From Orobanche coerulescens (lineage: Eukaryota > Streptophyta > Magnoliopsida > Lamiales > Orobanchaceae): 64,000 nucleotides of DNA. Shown here in pieces: positions 12,147-22,689 of this stretch; within the stretch, counting starts at the first letter, position 1; the number at the start of each line of letters is the position of its first letter. The notes beneath the pieces were generated by a model. It was not told the DNA's origin, did no database searches, and saw only the letters and a list, made by a program, of their open reading frames with translations. The stretch lies in assembly GCA_033398695.1 (NCBI GenBank), contig CM065812.1:138018858-138082857 (forward strand), written 5' to 3'. Made by a program: the position numbers and the translations under genes.

Positions 12147-12735
12147 CTTATATACTGCCGGAAGTTACGGCCGTAACTCGGCCTTCATACGGCCGTAACA
12201 TCCCAGGTCAACGGCCTTACGGCCGTAACTGGCCAACTCGTACGGCCGTAACTCGGCTTCATCCAAAAACCTGCCGACAGCCTTACGGCCGTATCCGCCC
12301 TGACTTACGGGCGTAACTCGCCCTCGTCCAAAACATCTGCCGACATCCTTACGGCCGTACCTGCACACCTTACGGGCATAACTCGGATGATACGGCCGTA
12401 TCCGGCCAAACTTACGGGCGTAAGCCCCCTTCGTCGAAAATGACCAGGTACCCTGCCTGTAACGTACGGCCGCATCCGGCCAAGCCTTACGGCAGTATCT
12501 CCCTCGCCTTATGGCCGTATGTCGCAACCCTTATGGCCGTAACTCGCCTTCGGCCAAAAACGCTTTGGCACCCTGCTCGACACGTACGGCCGTAATCGGC
12601 CAAGCCTTACGGCCGTACCTGCTCAACTTACGGCCGTATTCCGAAACCTTACGGCCGTAAGTCCGGTTCGTCCAAAATGGCCTGACATCAACGAACCCTT
12701 GTTACGGCCGTAACTTACAATCCTTACGTCCGTAA
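12147..12735 (-). promoter_or_regulatory. TTACGGCCGTAA palindrome array and TATA box (B LTR)
   Basis: About twenty copies of TTACGGCCGTAA and one- or two-base variants (for example 12165-12176, 12217-12228, 12283-12294, 12349-12360) are spread over ~570 bp with 20-50 bp spacing. TATATAAG on the minus strand (12147-12154) lies 11 bp from the nearest unit. The dyad symmetry suggests binding sites for a dimeric factor or hairpin formation; neither is shown by the sequence. Confidence 0.7.
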
Positions 12736-13067
12736 CTCAATGCTGGACATGGTGAAAATATGATAACTACGATTCCTCGCTACGACTGATGAATGATCCG
12801 ACAAATCATACGAATGTGAAAGTGAACAGGTCCAACACATGCCAAAAATGATACTCCCAGTACAAGACTACCAATCCCGATGAAAAATGATAATATTCCC
12901 GTCTCGATCTATAAACGTAGATGAAATGACGATCGGTAACTGATATACGGTTACAACAAACCAACAATGAACGCAATGAATGAATCATGAATGATGAGTG
13001 AAGTTTACTGAATGATAATTACTGACTGATTAATATTGAATAAAAATGAATGAAATTCAACCCGGTA

Positions 13068-13460
13068 TTACATACTCCCCCCCTTAAAAAGAGTTTCGTC
13101 CCCGAAACTAAGGGTCCACAACTCGGGATAATTCTCCCGCATATTCTCCTCGGTTTCCCAAGTAGCCTCTTCGACTCCGTGCCTAGCCCACTGAATCTTG
13201 ACCAAGGGAATCGTCTTGTTCCTCAACTGTTTGATTCGCCGGTCTAAAACTCGTACAGGACGTTCCTCATATGAATGATCATCCGCGATCTCGATTTCGT
13301 CGAACTGAAGTATGTGACTCGGGTTGGCAACATACTTCCGCAACTGAGAGACGTGAAACACATTATGAATTCGGCTTAACTCCGGAGGTAAAGCGAAACG
13401 ATAAGCTAGCTCGCCTATTCGTTCCAAAATCTCAAACGGTCCAATAAATCTCGGACTCAA
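13068..13460 (-). CDS. Element B integrase C-terminus with chromodomain
   Basis: Open for 130 codons from 13460. It has the 'SPRFIGPFEILERIGELAY' module, 'IHNVFHVSQLRKYVA' and the C-terminal chromodomain 'IPLVKIQWARHGVEEATWE'. In chromoviruses this domain steers integration into heterochromatin. The frame reads four bases into the LTR boundary. It overlaps the upstream piece by four bases, so a single frameshift separates them. Confidence 0.85.
   Translation of the reverse strand: MSPRFIGPFEILERIGELAYRFALPPELSRIHNVFHVSQLRKYVANPSHILQFDEIEIADDHSYEERPVRVLDRRIKQLRNKTIPLVKIQWARHGVEEATWETEENMRENYPELWTLSFGDETLFKGGSM
13073..13110 (-). promoter_or_regulatory. Element B polypurine tract and pol-end palindrome
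   Basis: The minus strand reads CTTTTTAAGGGGGGGAGTA next to the LTR, preceded by AGTTTCGGGGACGAAACT (13092-13109), a 7-bp stem that overlaps the end of pol. The same palindrome is at this place in every gypsy element here. Confidence 0.8.
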
Positions 13461-14494
13461 CTTCCCCCATTTCCAAAGCGGGAAATACCCCGACTCGGGG
13501 AAACCTTGACCAAAACGTGGTCCTCCGTCTCGAACTCTAGTGGTCGATGACGATTGTCTGCATAAGATTTCTGTCGACTCTGAGCGGTCAACAAACGACT
13601 CTTGATCAAAGCTACCTTCTCACGGACGGCTATAAGCATATCGGGCTTGGTGTCGATTGATTCTGATAAGTCATCCCAACACAAAGGAGATCGACAACGA
13701 CGACCATACAAGGCCTCGTAAGGTGCCATCTTCATCGAAGCATGCCAACTATTATTATACGTGAACTCGATAAATGGTAGTTGGGCTTCCCAATCGTCCT
13801 TCCAATCGAGGACGCATGCCCTCAACATGTCCTCTAATGTCTGAATGGTTCTCTCGGATTGTCCGTCGGACGGAGGATGTAAATCGGTACTGAGATTAAG
13901 CTGAGTTCCCATAGCACGATGGACTGATTTCCAAAAATGAGACACAAACCGTCCGTCACGATCGGAAACGATACTCTTAGGAGTACCGTGCAGTCTCACT
14001 ATCTCTTTGTTAAATAGCTGGGCAAGTCTCTCGGAACCCCATATATCTTTGATCTCAAGGAAATGAGCTGATTTAGTTAAGCGGTCCACGATCACCCAGA
14101 TCGTATTCATGCCACGACGACTCGTCGGCAAACTCGTGATGAAATCCATAGAAATGTCTTTCCACTTCCATTCTGGAATAGGGAGAGGTTTCAAAGATAC
14201 CCACGGCCGCCGATGTTCTATTTTGACTTGCTGACAGGTTAAGCATCTCGAAACAAATTCCGTGACTTCTCGCTTCATATTACTCCACCAGTAATTTTGT
14301 TTCAAGTCCTTGTACATCTTGCTAGACCCCGGATGAACAGAATAAGGGGTAGCATGAGCTTCTCTCAAAATTGAGTTTTTCAACTCATCATTCGCCGGTA
14401 CGCACAACCGATTCTTAAATCTCAAAAGTCCATCCTCGTGGACCACGAATCCAGGGGCTTTCCCCTGAGCCACGTCCTCACAGATGCGCAACAA
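13457..14494 (-). pseudogene. Element B integrase zinc finger and catalytic core
   Basis: 345 codons. Zinc finger: '[18 protein letters not shown]' and '[14 protein letters not shown]'. Core: 'ISMDFITSLPTSRRGMN' (Asp), '[15 protein letters not shown]' (Asp) and 'SDGQSERTIQTLEDML' (Glu present). It ends in 'SPSRGISRFGNGGS', where the frame shifts relative to the chromodomain piece. It is the best-preserved integrase core in the window apart from that shift, and would act on B cDNA ends. Confidence 0.88.
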
Positions 14495-14536
14495 TGCTGG
14501 TTCTGAAACCTGATTGTCCCTGATTTCCTCCTCAAG

Positions 14537-15000
14537 TCATGATGAAATCTCTAACATACAAAGTTGTCCCTGAACTCGCTGAAGCCGAACCTCGATCTTG
14601 GGTCTAAGGAATTCCTGCTGAAGCTCCTTCTGAACTGTTAAACGAGCAAGCATCTGCCCCTGAACGGACTTACGACTCAAGGCGTCGGCGACAACATTTG
14701 TCTTGCCTGGGTGGTAAAGGATCTCGATATCATAATCTTTGATTAGTTCCAACCACCGCCTCTGTCGCATATTTAACTCCTTCTGAGTAAATATATACTT
14801 CAAACTCTTGTGATCAGTGAAGATCTGACAGGTGACGCCATAAAGGTAACGACGCCAAATTTCCAACGCAAAAACCACGGCTGCTAGCTCCAGGTCGTGG
14901 GTCGGATAATTAACCAGCTAATCCGAGGAAACTTCGAATTTCCTTAACATCTTTCGGAGGTTGCCAATCTCGGATAGCCTCCGTCTTCTGAGGGTCGACA
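14537..15000 (-). pseudogene. Element B RNase H domain
   Basis: The open part (14537-14878) carries '[18 protein letters not shown]', '[17 protein letters not shown]', '[17 protein letters not shown]' and '[17 protein letters not shown]'. The upstream RNase H segment holding '[13 protein letters not shown]' in the other elements is missing: at 14900-14930 the reading passes from the '[13 protein letters not shown]' region straight to 'EVRSFLG'-like sequence. This indicates an internal deletion of roughly 100 codons. The enzyme would be dead. Confidence 0.8.
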
Positions 15001-15720
15001 CGAACTCTGTCTGATGAAATTACATGCCCGAGAAAAGTCACTTCGGACATTCAGAACTCACATTAAGAAAACTTTCCATAAAGTTGCTCGCGTCTTAACA
15101 CGTCGAGAACCTGATGAAGACGTACCTCGTGTTCCTCTCGATCACGAGAATAATCAAAATGTCATCGATGAAGACAACAAAAAACTGATCCAAAAAGTCG
15201 ATGAAAACCCGATTCATTAACTCCATGAATACCGCAGGTGCATTAGTTAGCCCGAACGGCATAACTACGAACTCATAATGACCATAGCGTGTACGAAATG
15301 CCGTCCTTGCGATACCCGACTCTTGAATTCGCAACTGATGATATCCAGATCTTAAGTCGATCTGGGAAAATATTGAAGTTCCCTGAAGTTAATCTAAGAG
15401 ATCATCAATACAGGGTAGAGGATACTAATCTTGATCATCACCCTGTTCAACTCCTGATAATTAATATACACACGAGACGAGCCAACCTTCTCCTTGACAG
15501 ATCATACTGGTGCTCCTCACGGGGACGCAATCGGTCGGAGATAACCTTTCTCGAACTATTCCTCAAGTTGAATCTTCAACTCCTGCATTTCGATCGGGGC
15601 CATCCGATACGGTGCCTTCGATAACGGGGACGTACCGGGCTCCAACTCACTCCTGAATTCCACTACTCTATGTGAAGGCAACCAGATAACTCGTCTGGAA
15701 ATACATCGTAAATCGATGAC
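15001..15720 (-). pseudogene. Element B reverse transcriptase, degraded
   Basis: The best piece (15095-15334) has '[18 protein letters not shown]', '[16 protein letters not shown]' and '[11 protein letters not shown]' (FIDD catalytic pair). Upstream, in shifted frames, are traces of '[12 protein letters not shown]' and '[17 protein letters not shown]' near 15556-15620. The stretch between, where '[19 protein letters not shown]' belongs, is scrambled by indels and is partly missing. Confidence 0.8.
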
Positions 15721-15731
15721 AATGATACCAC

Positions 15732-16095
15732 GAATGATTGAACATTTCGATTGCCCTAGAATGGTCAATCGATAAAAAGTGATACAATGAATGATTGAAC
15801 ATCTCGATTGCCTTAAAACGGTAAATCGATAAAAATGATACAATGAATGATTGAACATCTCGATTGCCTTAAAACAGCAAATCGATGAAATGATACAATG
15901 AATGATTGAATAAATCGGTTGCCTTATAAAGACCAATCGATGAAAACGATACAATGAATGATTGAACAACTCGATTGCCTTAGAACGGCCAATCGATGAA
16001 AACGATACCATGAATGATTGAATAACTCGATTGCCTTAGAACGGCCAATCGATGAAAACGATACCATGAATGATTGAACAACTCGATTGAGGAAT
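15732..16095 (-). repeat. 56-bp minisatellite inside element B pol
   Basis: GAATGATTGAA recurs at 15732, 15789, 15845, 15900, 15956, 16012 and 16068, giving six units of 55-57 bp plus a partial one. Each unit contains TCGATTGCC and AATCGAT. The array sits between the protease and reverse transcriptase parts of pol, where the other gypsy elements here have unique coding sequence. On the minus strand some units stay open and read '[19 protein letters not shown]'. Confidence 0.9.
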
Positions 16096-16445
16096 TTCTC
16101 TGCTTCCGTCATAATAATAATTCTTCTGGAACAACGGGGATTACTTCCCTGAAGCATACATTCGACAACCAACGACGGAATGATAGTGACCAAACGATTA
16201 CAGCACTAAGGATAGTATCATGACGATCCATCCAACTAATACCCAATATTACATCGTCCTCAGACAAATTCACCACGATTAGGTCCACCAACCAATTGCG
16301 GTCTTTAAGCTTACTTCGGTATGATTTCCGAAATTTCTTCCATCGTCAGGTAGACCGATGGTATGAGGTCCACAAGCAATAGGACTATCCCAAAATAAGT
16401 CTATTCAAACATGATTCGAAAATGAATGAATGCGGTGTACCAGTA
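16096..16445 (-). pseudogene. Element B protease
   Basis: Minus-strand reading gives an active site 'FDTGTPHSFI' near 16430 (DTG where C, D and E have DSG). After a frameshift comes 'VVNLSEDDVILGISWMDRHD' near 16230-16290, the end of the retropepsin fold ('ILGxDWL' in relatives). The enzyme would cleave the Gag-Pol polyprotein. It contains frameshifts and is not intact. Confidence 0.7.
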
Positions 16446-17216
16446 TCAAAAGGTACACACAGGTTGAAATAAAATTACGAGTATACCTGAGATCATTCGG
16501 GCCACCGGATCGTCGATCCTCTTCATCACATGAATCCGGGACTTGCCGGCCCCCGAACCGGACGCTCCCGTCTGATAAATATGAGCTCCAACTTTATTTG
16601 CTTCCATTGTCTTAAACGACGTTGACAGAGCAGTCTGATTCTGAATCGCTGATTGCTTCGGGGCCTGAGATGCCGCCGGAGCCGACTTGGAGTCCTTTCG
16701 GCAAAAACGGGCCTTATGCCCAAAATTCCCACAATTATGGCACGTGATAGACGGTTTCAAACACCTAGTGCTGTAATGACCCGACGCTCCACAATTGAAA
16801 CAGGTGATGGCCAAACTGGCCGCTCGGGACTGAGATCCCGCACGATTATGCACCGTAGGAGGTCGCTCAGAAACGATAGAACTCACACGAGGCTTCTTGA
16901 AGGTTGACTGACCGCCTTCGGATTGATTATGCTTCGTTGATTTCTTGCTGACATATGAAGGTTGTTGTTCAGCAATTTCCTTAGCAGCAGGCTCATACGG
17001 GAGAGTTCTCTCGATTAATCCGGCCAGAGTGGCGCAATGATGATTGAGCAATTGCACATGGGTCATCATGGCCTACATAAAAGTGAGTGGATCAACCCGA
17101 ACATCTTCTGATCGAGCCGAGTCCTGGGTACGATTTCTCGACAGCGAGTGATTATTTCCAGGGTTTTGGCCCGCACCGCGGCCTCTCCCCGTGCATCCCC
17201 TGACAGCTCTCCCCAT
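16446..17216 (-). pseudogene. Element B gag, compact, with two CCHC knuckles
   Basis: The likely start is the ATG at 17216 ('MGRAVRGCTGRGRGAGQ', the Arg-Gly-rich N-terminus typical of these gags). A TAG at 17073-17075 follows 'DPLTFM', and reading resumes at 17069 and stays open for 207 codons. It has 'CFNCGASGHYSTRC' and 'CHNCGNFGHKARFC'. The central capsid region, found in C, D and E as 'PPQF...GWENWL...WPV', is absent, so this gag is about 200 residues short. It is an internally deleted nucleocapsid precursor. Confidence 0.8.
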
Positions 17217-17699
17217 ACTGAAGTAGGAAGGTCGCATAATGATTATATTTCTCGCATGATTATCACGTTATGATTATGTCATGAGATGATGAAAATGAGT
17301 ATACATGCTCTAACTTAGTGATTATATGAATGATTTACTGAAGTGACATGATTATCTGATGAAATTCTTGAAATGATTATCTTGAACAACTTAACAAGAT
17401 TAATAATATGATCATCCATATCGACAACTGAGTAATGAAATGAATTGAGTAATTAATGAGTTAACATGATCGTCCTGATCATTAACTGAGTAATGAAATG
17501 AATTAAGTGATTAATGAGTTAACATGATCGTCCTAATCACAATGAATGATGATGTTTGAGGATTGTTAATTGATGAATGATGAATGAATGACTATTGCCA
17601 GAAATTATACCATGGCGTTAGAAATCTTACAGTTCTTTCAGTCTGATTGGCTCGGCATTTGCACAGGTCACACGTGACGCGAAAGTCCAATGATACTAG
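17217..17699 (-). other. Element B leader, proximal part
   Basis: A/T-rich untranslated leader with the loosely repeated phrase TTAATGAGTTAACATGATCGTCC (once near 17460, again near 17520, quoted here as one pattern). No ORF of note. ACTAG at 17695-17699 is the left copy of C's target duplication. Confidence 0.7.
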
Positions 17700-19747
17700 T
17701 GTAACACCCCCAAGACGTTCAGGGCATATTACAGCGCCGTGGACTCCACACTATGGAATCCACCAGGCTAACGTACCAACAAGGCATTTGACAACGACAA
17801 ACAATCATCAATAATACGACAATTCAAATAAGATTACAATCCGACAATAAAATCCAACATCAATCCATTTTCCCAAAACAGAAACACAACATTAACAATT
17901 TTGAAACAAGAAGTACTCGAGTACTTAAATCAATTTTATAATACAAAAATCCCAAAACAATACATCAACCATAATCGACAGAACAAAACACCAAGAATCG
18001 ACTACTGGACAATATCATGCTTGCCCATCATCCTCATACGGCTCTAGTGCTCGCTTGTACCCACGATCAATACATGAAATACAAAAAGTATTTCCCCCCA
18101 TTTAAGGGGTTAGCGACAACTGCTAGTGCAAGTACAATCCATTTGAACTACATTCTAATCAGATGAATATATGCGCCAAAATCATTTTAGAAAACATTTT
18201 ATATTCCGGAATATTTACAATGTACAATCACAAAACACATTATCTCCAACAAATCATAATTCAAACTTAACCGTCGGTATGAGACTCACGGACACCGTAC
18301 CCCGCAGAGCCCCGTCGGACATCCCTGGGTGGCTAACCACAGTTCGCGATACGCACACTCACGGCACTACGTATCCCTAGAGGTCCCGTCGGACCGTCCC
18401 TAGGTGAACATATACATATCCATCCACAACCACCACGATAAAGCCATAATTCAAATACTAGAACATGTAAACAAATGTAAAGTACTTGCCTTTGAGACAT
18501 TCTTGAAGAAACGGAAGTGAAACACGACTACGAACGGTCCGGGTGTAAAACGACGGTTCCTAAACGAAGGATCAACACAGTTCGGTCCCAACGGACAACA
18601 ATACTCTATTGGAATACACCCATAACCCCAATTACATGATACGACAATGAACGATCAATCGATACGGGCGAGGGTTTACGCAAAATCTCCCCGTATTGAT
18701 AATTCGCGGATTAAAATCAAGGAAATTGGATTTAGAATCACTCAATAATCACAATCGGTAAAAAATATCGTAGCATAGTTGAACAATTCGGAACTAAACC
18801 CTAGAATCCCGAAAAACCCCCAAATTCGTCAAAGTTAGGGTTCATGAGGAATTACCTTTAATTCGGCTGATGAAGGGTGATTATGCTGATTATGATATGA
18901 TGGCTCGATTCTACCGTGATGGAATTTGAAGAGAACTCCGAATAGAACCGGTGGAAATCGTCTCTGAGGTCGCACGTCGAAGAAACAAAGAGAAAAGAAT
19001 AAAACTGCTGTTCTGAAACTGCCCGCTGACTTATATATTCTGTGAAGTTAGCGCATGCTAACTGTCATTATAGCGCGCGCTAACGGGGCCGTGACAGGTC
19101 CAGTGGCTACTGCCACCATTCGCTAGCGTACGCTAACAATAGGGAGTTAGCGTACGCTAAATGCATATCGGTAGCGCATGCAAGGTAACAGGAGTAGCGT
19201 GCGCTACCTACACAGCAGTTCAGTACTGCTGATGTCACATCAACAGTAAGGTGCTGTCGAGGGTACAATACCCGAAACGCACGACGAGACCAGAATCCAG
19301 GAACATGAACGCGAAGCATACAAGACGACGGAGCTAAGCGCTAAGAGAAAATACAATTCCGACCATCGGAGGGTCCGTAATGCGACAACGAAAATGAGAT
19401 TCCCTAAACTATTAAGAAATTACAAAAATGGCCCAAGTGCCCGAAAATCACGAAACGACGTCGGATTTACAAACCGAAAGTCTCAACACGACCAACTCAA
19501 TCATACGAACTTGTGCAAACCGAGAAATAACAAAAACGAATGAGTTTTACGAGAATCGAACGTTCATACGACAAAACATGACATAAAATGAAATTACGTG
19601 AAAACATCATCAAAGCTCGTCCAAATGGAAAAACTCTAAGAACAAAGTAGATTCAAAATGTCGAAACGGTTACAAGCGAGTCGATAAAAAAAATAGACAT
19701 ACACCAAAAATGGAAACTGCTAAAAATGGAAAATTACGGATATTAGA
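17700..19747 (-). mobile_element. Element C 3' LTR
   Basis: 2048 bp. On the minus strand it starts at 19747 TCTAATATCCG (TGTAATATCCG in the 5' copy; one base changed) and ends at 17700. It contains the TAGCG palindromes (19048-19208), GAATATATAA (19031-19040), donor-like AAAG|GTAATTCC (18855) and a duplicated phrase near 18280-18410. The acceptor-like site is damaged here: CATG at about 18073-18076, where the 5' copy has CAGG. Confidence 0.93.
19031..19208 (-). promoter_or_regulatory. TAGCG-CGCTA palindrome array and TATA box (C 3' LTR)
   Basis: Units include TTAGCGCATGCTAA (19048-19061), TAGCGCGCGCTAA (~19072), CTAGCGTACGCTAA, TTAGCGTACGCTAA, TAGCGCATGC and TAGCGTGCGCTA. The minus-strand TATA (19031-19040) is the next element downstream. 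The 5' LTR copy of this array is at 42936-43097, with its TATA at 42918-42927. Confidence 0.65.
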
Positions 19748-19785
19748 TTCTCCCCCTCTAAAATAAAGTTTCGTCCCGAAACTTA
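19748..19785 (-). promoter_or_regulatory. Element C polypurine tract and pol-end palindrome
   Basis: TTTATTTTAGAGGGGGAGAA abuts the LTR. AAGTTTCGGGACGAAACTT (minus strand, 19767-19785), an 8-bp perfect stem with a 3-nt loop, immediately precedes it at the pol stop. Confidence 0.82.
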
Positions 19786-20586
19786 AGAATCAAAAAGCTC
19801 GGGGTGTCTCGAACGCATATCCCCCTCTAATTCCCACGTCGCTTCTTCTACTCCGTACCTCGACCATTGCACCTTAACCAAAGAAATGGTTTTGTGCCTT
19901 AACTGCTTGTCACGACGCTCCAAAATTCTGACGGACCTGTCTTCAAATGTAACATCCTTCTCGATCTCTACGTCCCCAAAGTCAATAATGTGGGACGGGT
20001 CCGGAACGTACTTCCTCAACTGGGAAACGTGAAATATGCTATGCACATGACTCAGCGACGGAGGTAAATCCAAATGGTATGCCAACTCACCGACTCTCTC
20101 CAATAGCTCGAAAGGTACAATATATCTCGGGCTGAGTTTCCCCTTCTTCCGAAAACGGAAAACTCCTTTCGTCGGAGACACTCTCAACAGAACATGATCT
20201 CCCACCTCAAACTCCAAAGGTCTACGCCTAACATCCGCATAAGTCTTTTGTCGACTCTGAGCAGCCAACATTCTCTTCCTAATCAATTCAACTTTTCTCC
20301 CTCGTCTCCAGCACAAGGTCTGGCTCGGTGCCAACCAAATCGGACGGCTCATCCCAACATATCGGTGATCGGCAACGTCGGCCATAAAGTGCCTCATACG
20401 GTGCCATCTCAATCGACGCGTGCCAGCTATTATTATAAGTAAACTCAATTAAGGCCAAATGCTCCTCCCAGTCTACTCCAATCTAACGCGCACGCGCGCA
20501 ACAAATCCTCGAACGTCTGAATGGTACGTTCGGACTGTCCGTCAGTCTGAGGGTGGAAAGATGTACTCAAACGCAACCGTGTCCCC
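19783..20586 (-). pseudogene. Element C integrase C-terminal half with chromodomain
   Basis: The open stretch 19783-20448 contains 'MRHFMADVADHRYVGMSRP' (shifted frame over 'YEALYGRRCRSP'), 'KVELIRKRMLAAQSRQKTY', 'RPLEFEVGDHVLLRVSP', 'LSPRYIVPFELLERVGELAY', 'VHSIFHVSQLRKYVPDPS' and the chromodomain 'ISLVKVQWSRYGVEEATWE'. Upstream, 20449-20586 reads 'QTDGQSERTIQTFEDLL' with the catalytic Glu kept, then a frameshift near 20470. E is inserted at 20587. The other half of the core resumes at 37470. Confidence 0.87.
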
Positions 20587-20962
20587 TGTAACACCCCCAA
20601 GTTATTAAGGGAATATTACAGCGCCGTAAGCCCCACCGTGGGGCCCACAAGGATAAACGTATGCGGAACTATAATTTTTTACCGATAAGGTCTACATACA
20701 ATGGAAGGAAGAATAATACAAAGGGTATTCAAAGCATAACCATTGTATCCAAAGACATCACAACACGAATCAATACCTCGGCAAACACAGGCCGGAACAT
20801 CAAGAAAAAAAAATGGAAAACAATACTCGACTATTCAATGACTATTCCAGTACAACAATACTGAATAGAAAACTCAAAACATAACCAGAGGAAAAACACA
20901 GTATCACTCTTGCCCACCATCTTCATGCCGACCCAATACCTGCCTGTCCACTCTCCTGGAAC

Positions 20963-21794
20963 CTGAAATACATAAAAAGTATATCCCCCATAAAGGGGTT
21001 AGCCGTCGAATAGCTAGTGCAAGTATATCAAGTATGAAACACAATACTTCTCGACAATAAAGTTAATGTAACCGTCAATTCAATCAATTCAAGACTAGTA
21101 TTCCGGAATAACTAACTCTCATAGCGTCACATCAATACGTATATGAATGCCGTAGGAACGGTTCGTTCATATAATCCATCAATACATGTATGAATGCCGT
21201 AGAAACGGTTCGTTCATGTCATGCCATAATTACATGTATGAATGCCGTAGAAACGGTTCGTTCATATCATGCCATAAATACATGTATGAATGCCGTAGAA
21301 ACGGTTCGTTCATATCATGCCATCAATATATCTATGAATGCCGTAGAAACGGTTCATTCATATCATACCATCAATATTTCTTACTTTCAAAGTCGAGAAC
21401 GTACAATCATAAATATATACTTGCCTTTGAGACATCGAGAAGTCGAACGGAAAAAGGGGTATGAGTTCGGTAGGTCCAAGAACGCACTTCCGGCACCTAA
21501 ACGATTCGGAAGGAATATGATAATCATTATCCGTATTCGAATTACACGAAGAAACCCCCGAAACCCATCTACGATTCATAAAAATATACGGATAATCAAC
21601 TAGAGGTTGGAAAATCGTCCAAAATCTCTCACGTCCGAAAACGGTACAATACAAACCGTAAAGTCATAGAAAGAGCATGCATACGGTATAGATACATCAT
21701 AATCTCAAGGTTCTCAAGCTTCAAAACGGATAAATCGGGCGAATCTACGAAAAACCCCAAAATTCCCAAAAAGTAGGGTTCTAAGGATTTTTAC
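20963..21794 (-). other. Candidate LTR-embedded intron, E 3' LTR
   Basis: 832 bp. Donor at 21794, alternative donor-like AAG|GCAAGTATA at 21424, branch-like CTAAC at 20998-21002, CCCC-TTTAT-GGGG hairpin, U-rich tract, acceptor at 20963. The matching sites in the other LTR of E are 36591 and 35759. Confidence 0.5.
21140..21375. repeat. 48-bp tandem repeat, five units, in the E 3' LTR
   Basis: GAATGCCGTAG recurs at 21145, 21192, 21240, 21288 and 21336, each followed by AACGGTTCGTTCAT. The 5' LTR has the same five units at about 35940-36175. Open frames over it are repeat translation, not genes. Confidence 0.92.
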
Positions 21795-21966
21795 CTTGAT
21801 TCGGACGTTAGGATGAATTAGATGTTGTGAAATCCTTGTTCTCCAACCAAATATGTTGTTGTTAGAGGGAAGATCGCCTCCAATCGCCCAACATCGTCTC
21901 TCCCGAGTGATTCCCGTCGAAAAGGAATGAAAAAGGCGAGAAATGACGAAAATAAAGTCAACTGCC

Positions 21967-22488
21967 ATATATATATATATATCTGTCCAGTCTAGCGCAC
22001 GCTACGCCTCCTTCATTAGCGTGCGCTAGCGAAGTCACCGGATAGTCCAGTGGCTTCTGTCGGCTCCGTTAGCGTGCGCTAGTAAAAAATGTGGCATCCA
22101 GTACTGGAGTCCAGAACTTACTGTCTCAGCCCTGCTCAAAACTTAGCGTGCGCTACCGCTATGACTTAGCGTGCGTTATGCAACAGTTTTAGCGTGCGTT
22201 AGCAGACACCTGGCGTACGCTACCTGATAGTCCAGAAACCCTGCAAGCTCACTGCCTCTGCCAACCAGCCCGTTAGCGTGCGCTACGGACGGATGTTAGC
22301 GTGCGCTACTAACCACGAATAGCGCATGCTAACAAACTACTAGCGCACGTTAATCCGCCAGTCCAGAGAGCAGTCCGAAAAACTGTTTCTGACCTGACTG
22401 ATTCCCTTAGCGCGCGCTACGGCTCAAAGCTAGCGTGCGCTAATCAAGCAGAATTAGCGTGCGTTAGCCCAGGCCTAGCGTGCGCTAT
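21967..22488 (-). promoter_or_regulatory. TAGCG-CGCTA palindrome array and TATA tract (E 3' LTR)
   Basis: About sixteen units such as TAGCGCACGCTA (21993-22004), TTAGCGTGCGCTAG and TTAGCGCGCGCTA, with 15-45 bp spacing and separated by 'CCAGT'-rich spacers. The minus strand runs directly into ATATATATATATATAT (21967-21982), 10 bp from the first unit. Confidence 0.7.
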
Positions 22489-22652
22489 ATCTCTGGCCCA
22501 AAACATTTCCGCAAGGTCTAAACGACACGATCGAGACCTAAACGAGATACAAAACTCAAAAACAATATCAACAACATCTTCAAGTGTTTACAGAGCGACA
22601 ACATAAGAGAAACGGCAAGGTCAAACAGTCAATAAAAAGTACGGTTATTACA

Positions 22653-22689
22653 TTCTCCCCCTCTAAAAAGAAGTTTCGTCCCGAAACTT
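22653..22689 (-). promoter_or_regulatory. Element E polypurine tract and pol-end palindrome
   Basis: CTTTTTAGAGGGGGAGAA against the LTR. AAGTTTCGGGACGAAACTT (minus strand) lies at 22671-22689, overlapping the pol stop codon. Confidence 0.83.

Larger units (their letters stand above)
10538..13072 (-). mobile_element. Element B 3' LTR
   Basis: 2535 bp, minus strand, from TGTAATACCGGG at 13072 to GGGGTGTTACA at 10538. From its 5' end: palindrome array (12165-12735), TATATAAG (12147-12154), pyrimidine-rich leader, donor-like GAG|GTAATTTC (11957), a long A/T-rich stretch, acceptor-like TTTTTCAG|GTCATG (10857-10859), and a terminal hairpin GGTGGGTCCC...GGGGATTCA. Confidence 0.92.
20587..22652 (-). 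mobile_element. Element E 3' LTR
   Basis: 2066 bp. Contains the palindrome array 21993-22488, an (AT)8 TATA tract 21967-21982, donor-like CAAG|GTAAAAATCC (21794), five 48-bp repeats (21145-21370), and the acceptor-like block GTATTTCAG|GTTCC (20963-20965). One palindrome unit is missing relative to the 5' LTR. Confidence 0.94.

Noticed and set aside
12165..12527. Minus-strand open frame of 120 codons rich in 'YGRK'
   Set aside because: Translation of the TTACGGCCGTAA array in the B LTR.
12165..12735. Spaced short repeats resembling a CRISPR array
   Set aside because: Units are only 12-14 bp palindromes with irregular spacing, lie inside a plant LTR and have no cas genes.
15556..16011. 151-codon minus-strand open frame
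   Set aside because: Mostly minisatellite translation fused to a short RT remnant ('[16 protein letters not shown]'); not a gene.
18790..18850. Telomere-like AAACCCTA and GAACCCTAA motifs (also near 1105, 21775, 42690, 46170)
   Set aside because: Single motifs beside the donor-like block, not tandem telomere repeats; they could be telo-box-like leader motifs, but there is no further support.
21186..21603. Open frames with 'MNAVETVRSYHAIN' repeats (also at 35982-36378)
   Set aside because: Translation of the 48-bp repeat of the E LTR; 48 is divisible by three, so frames stay open.
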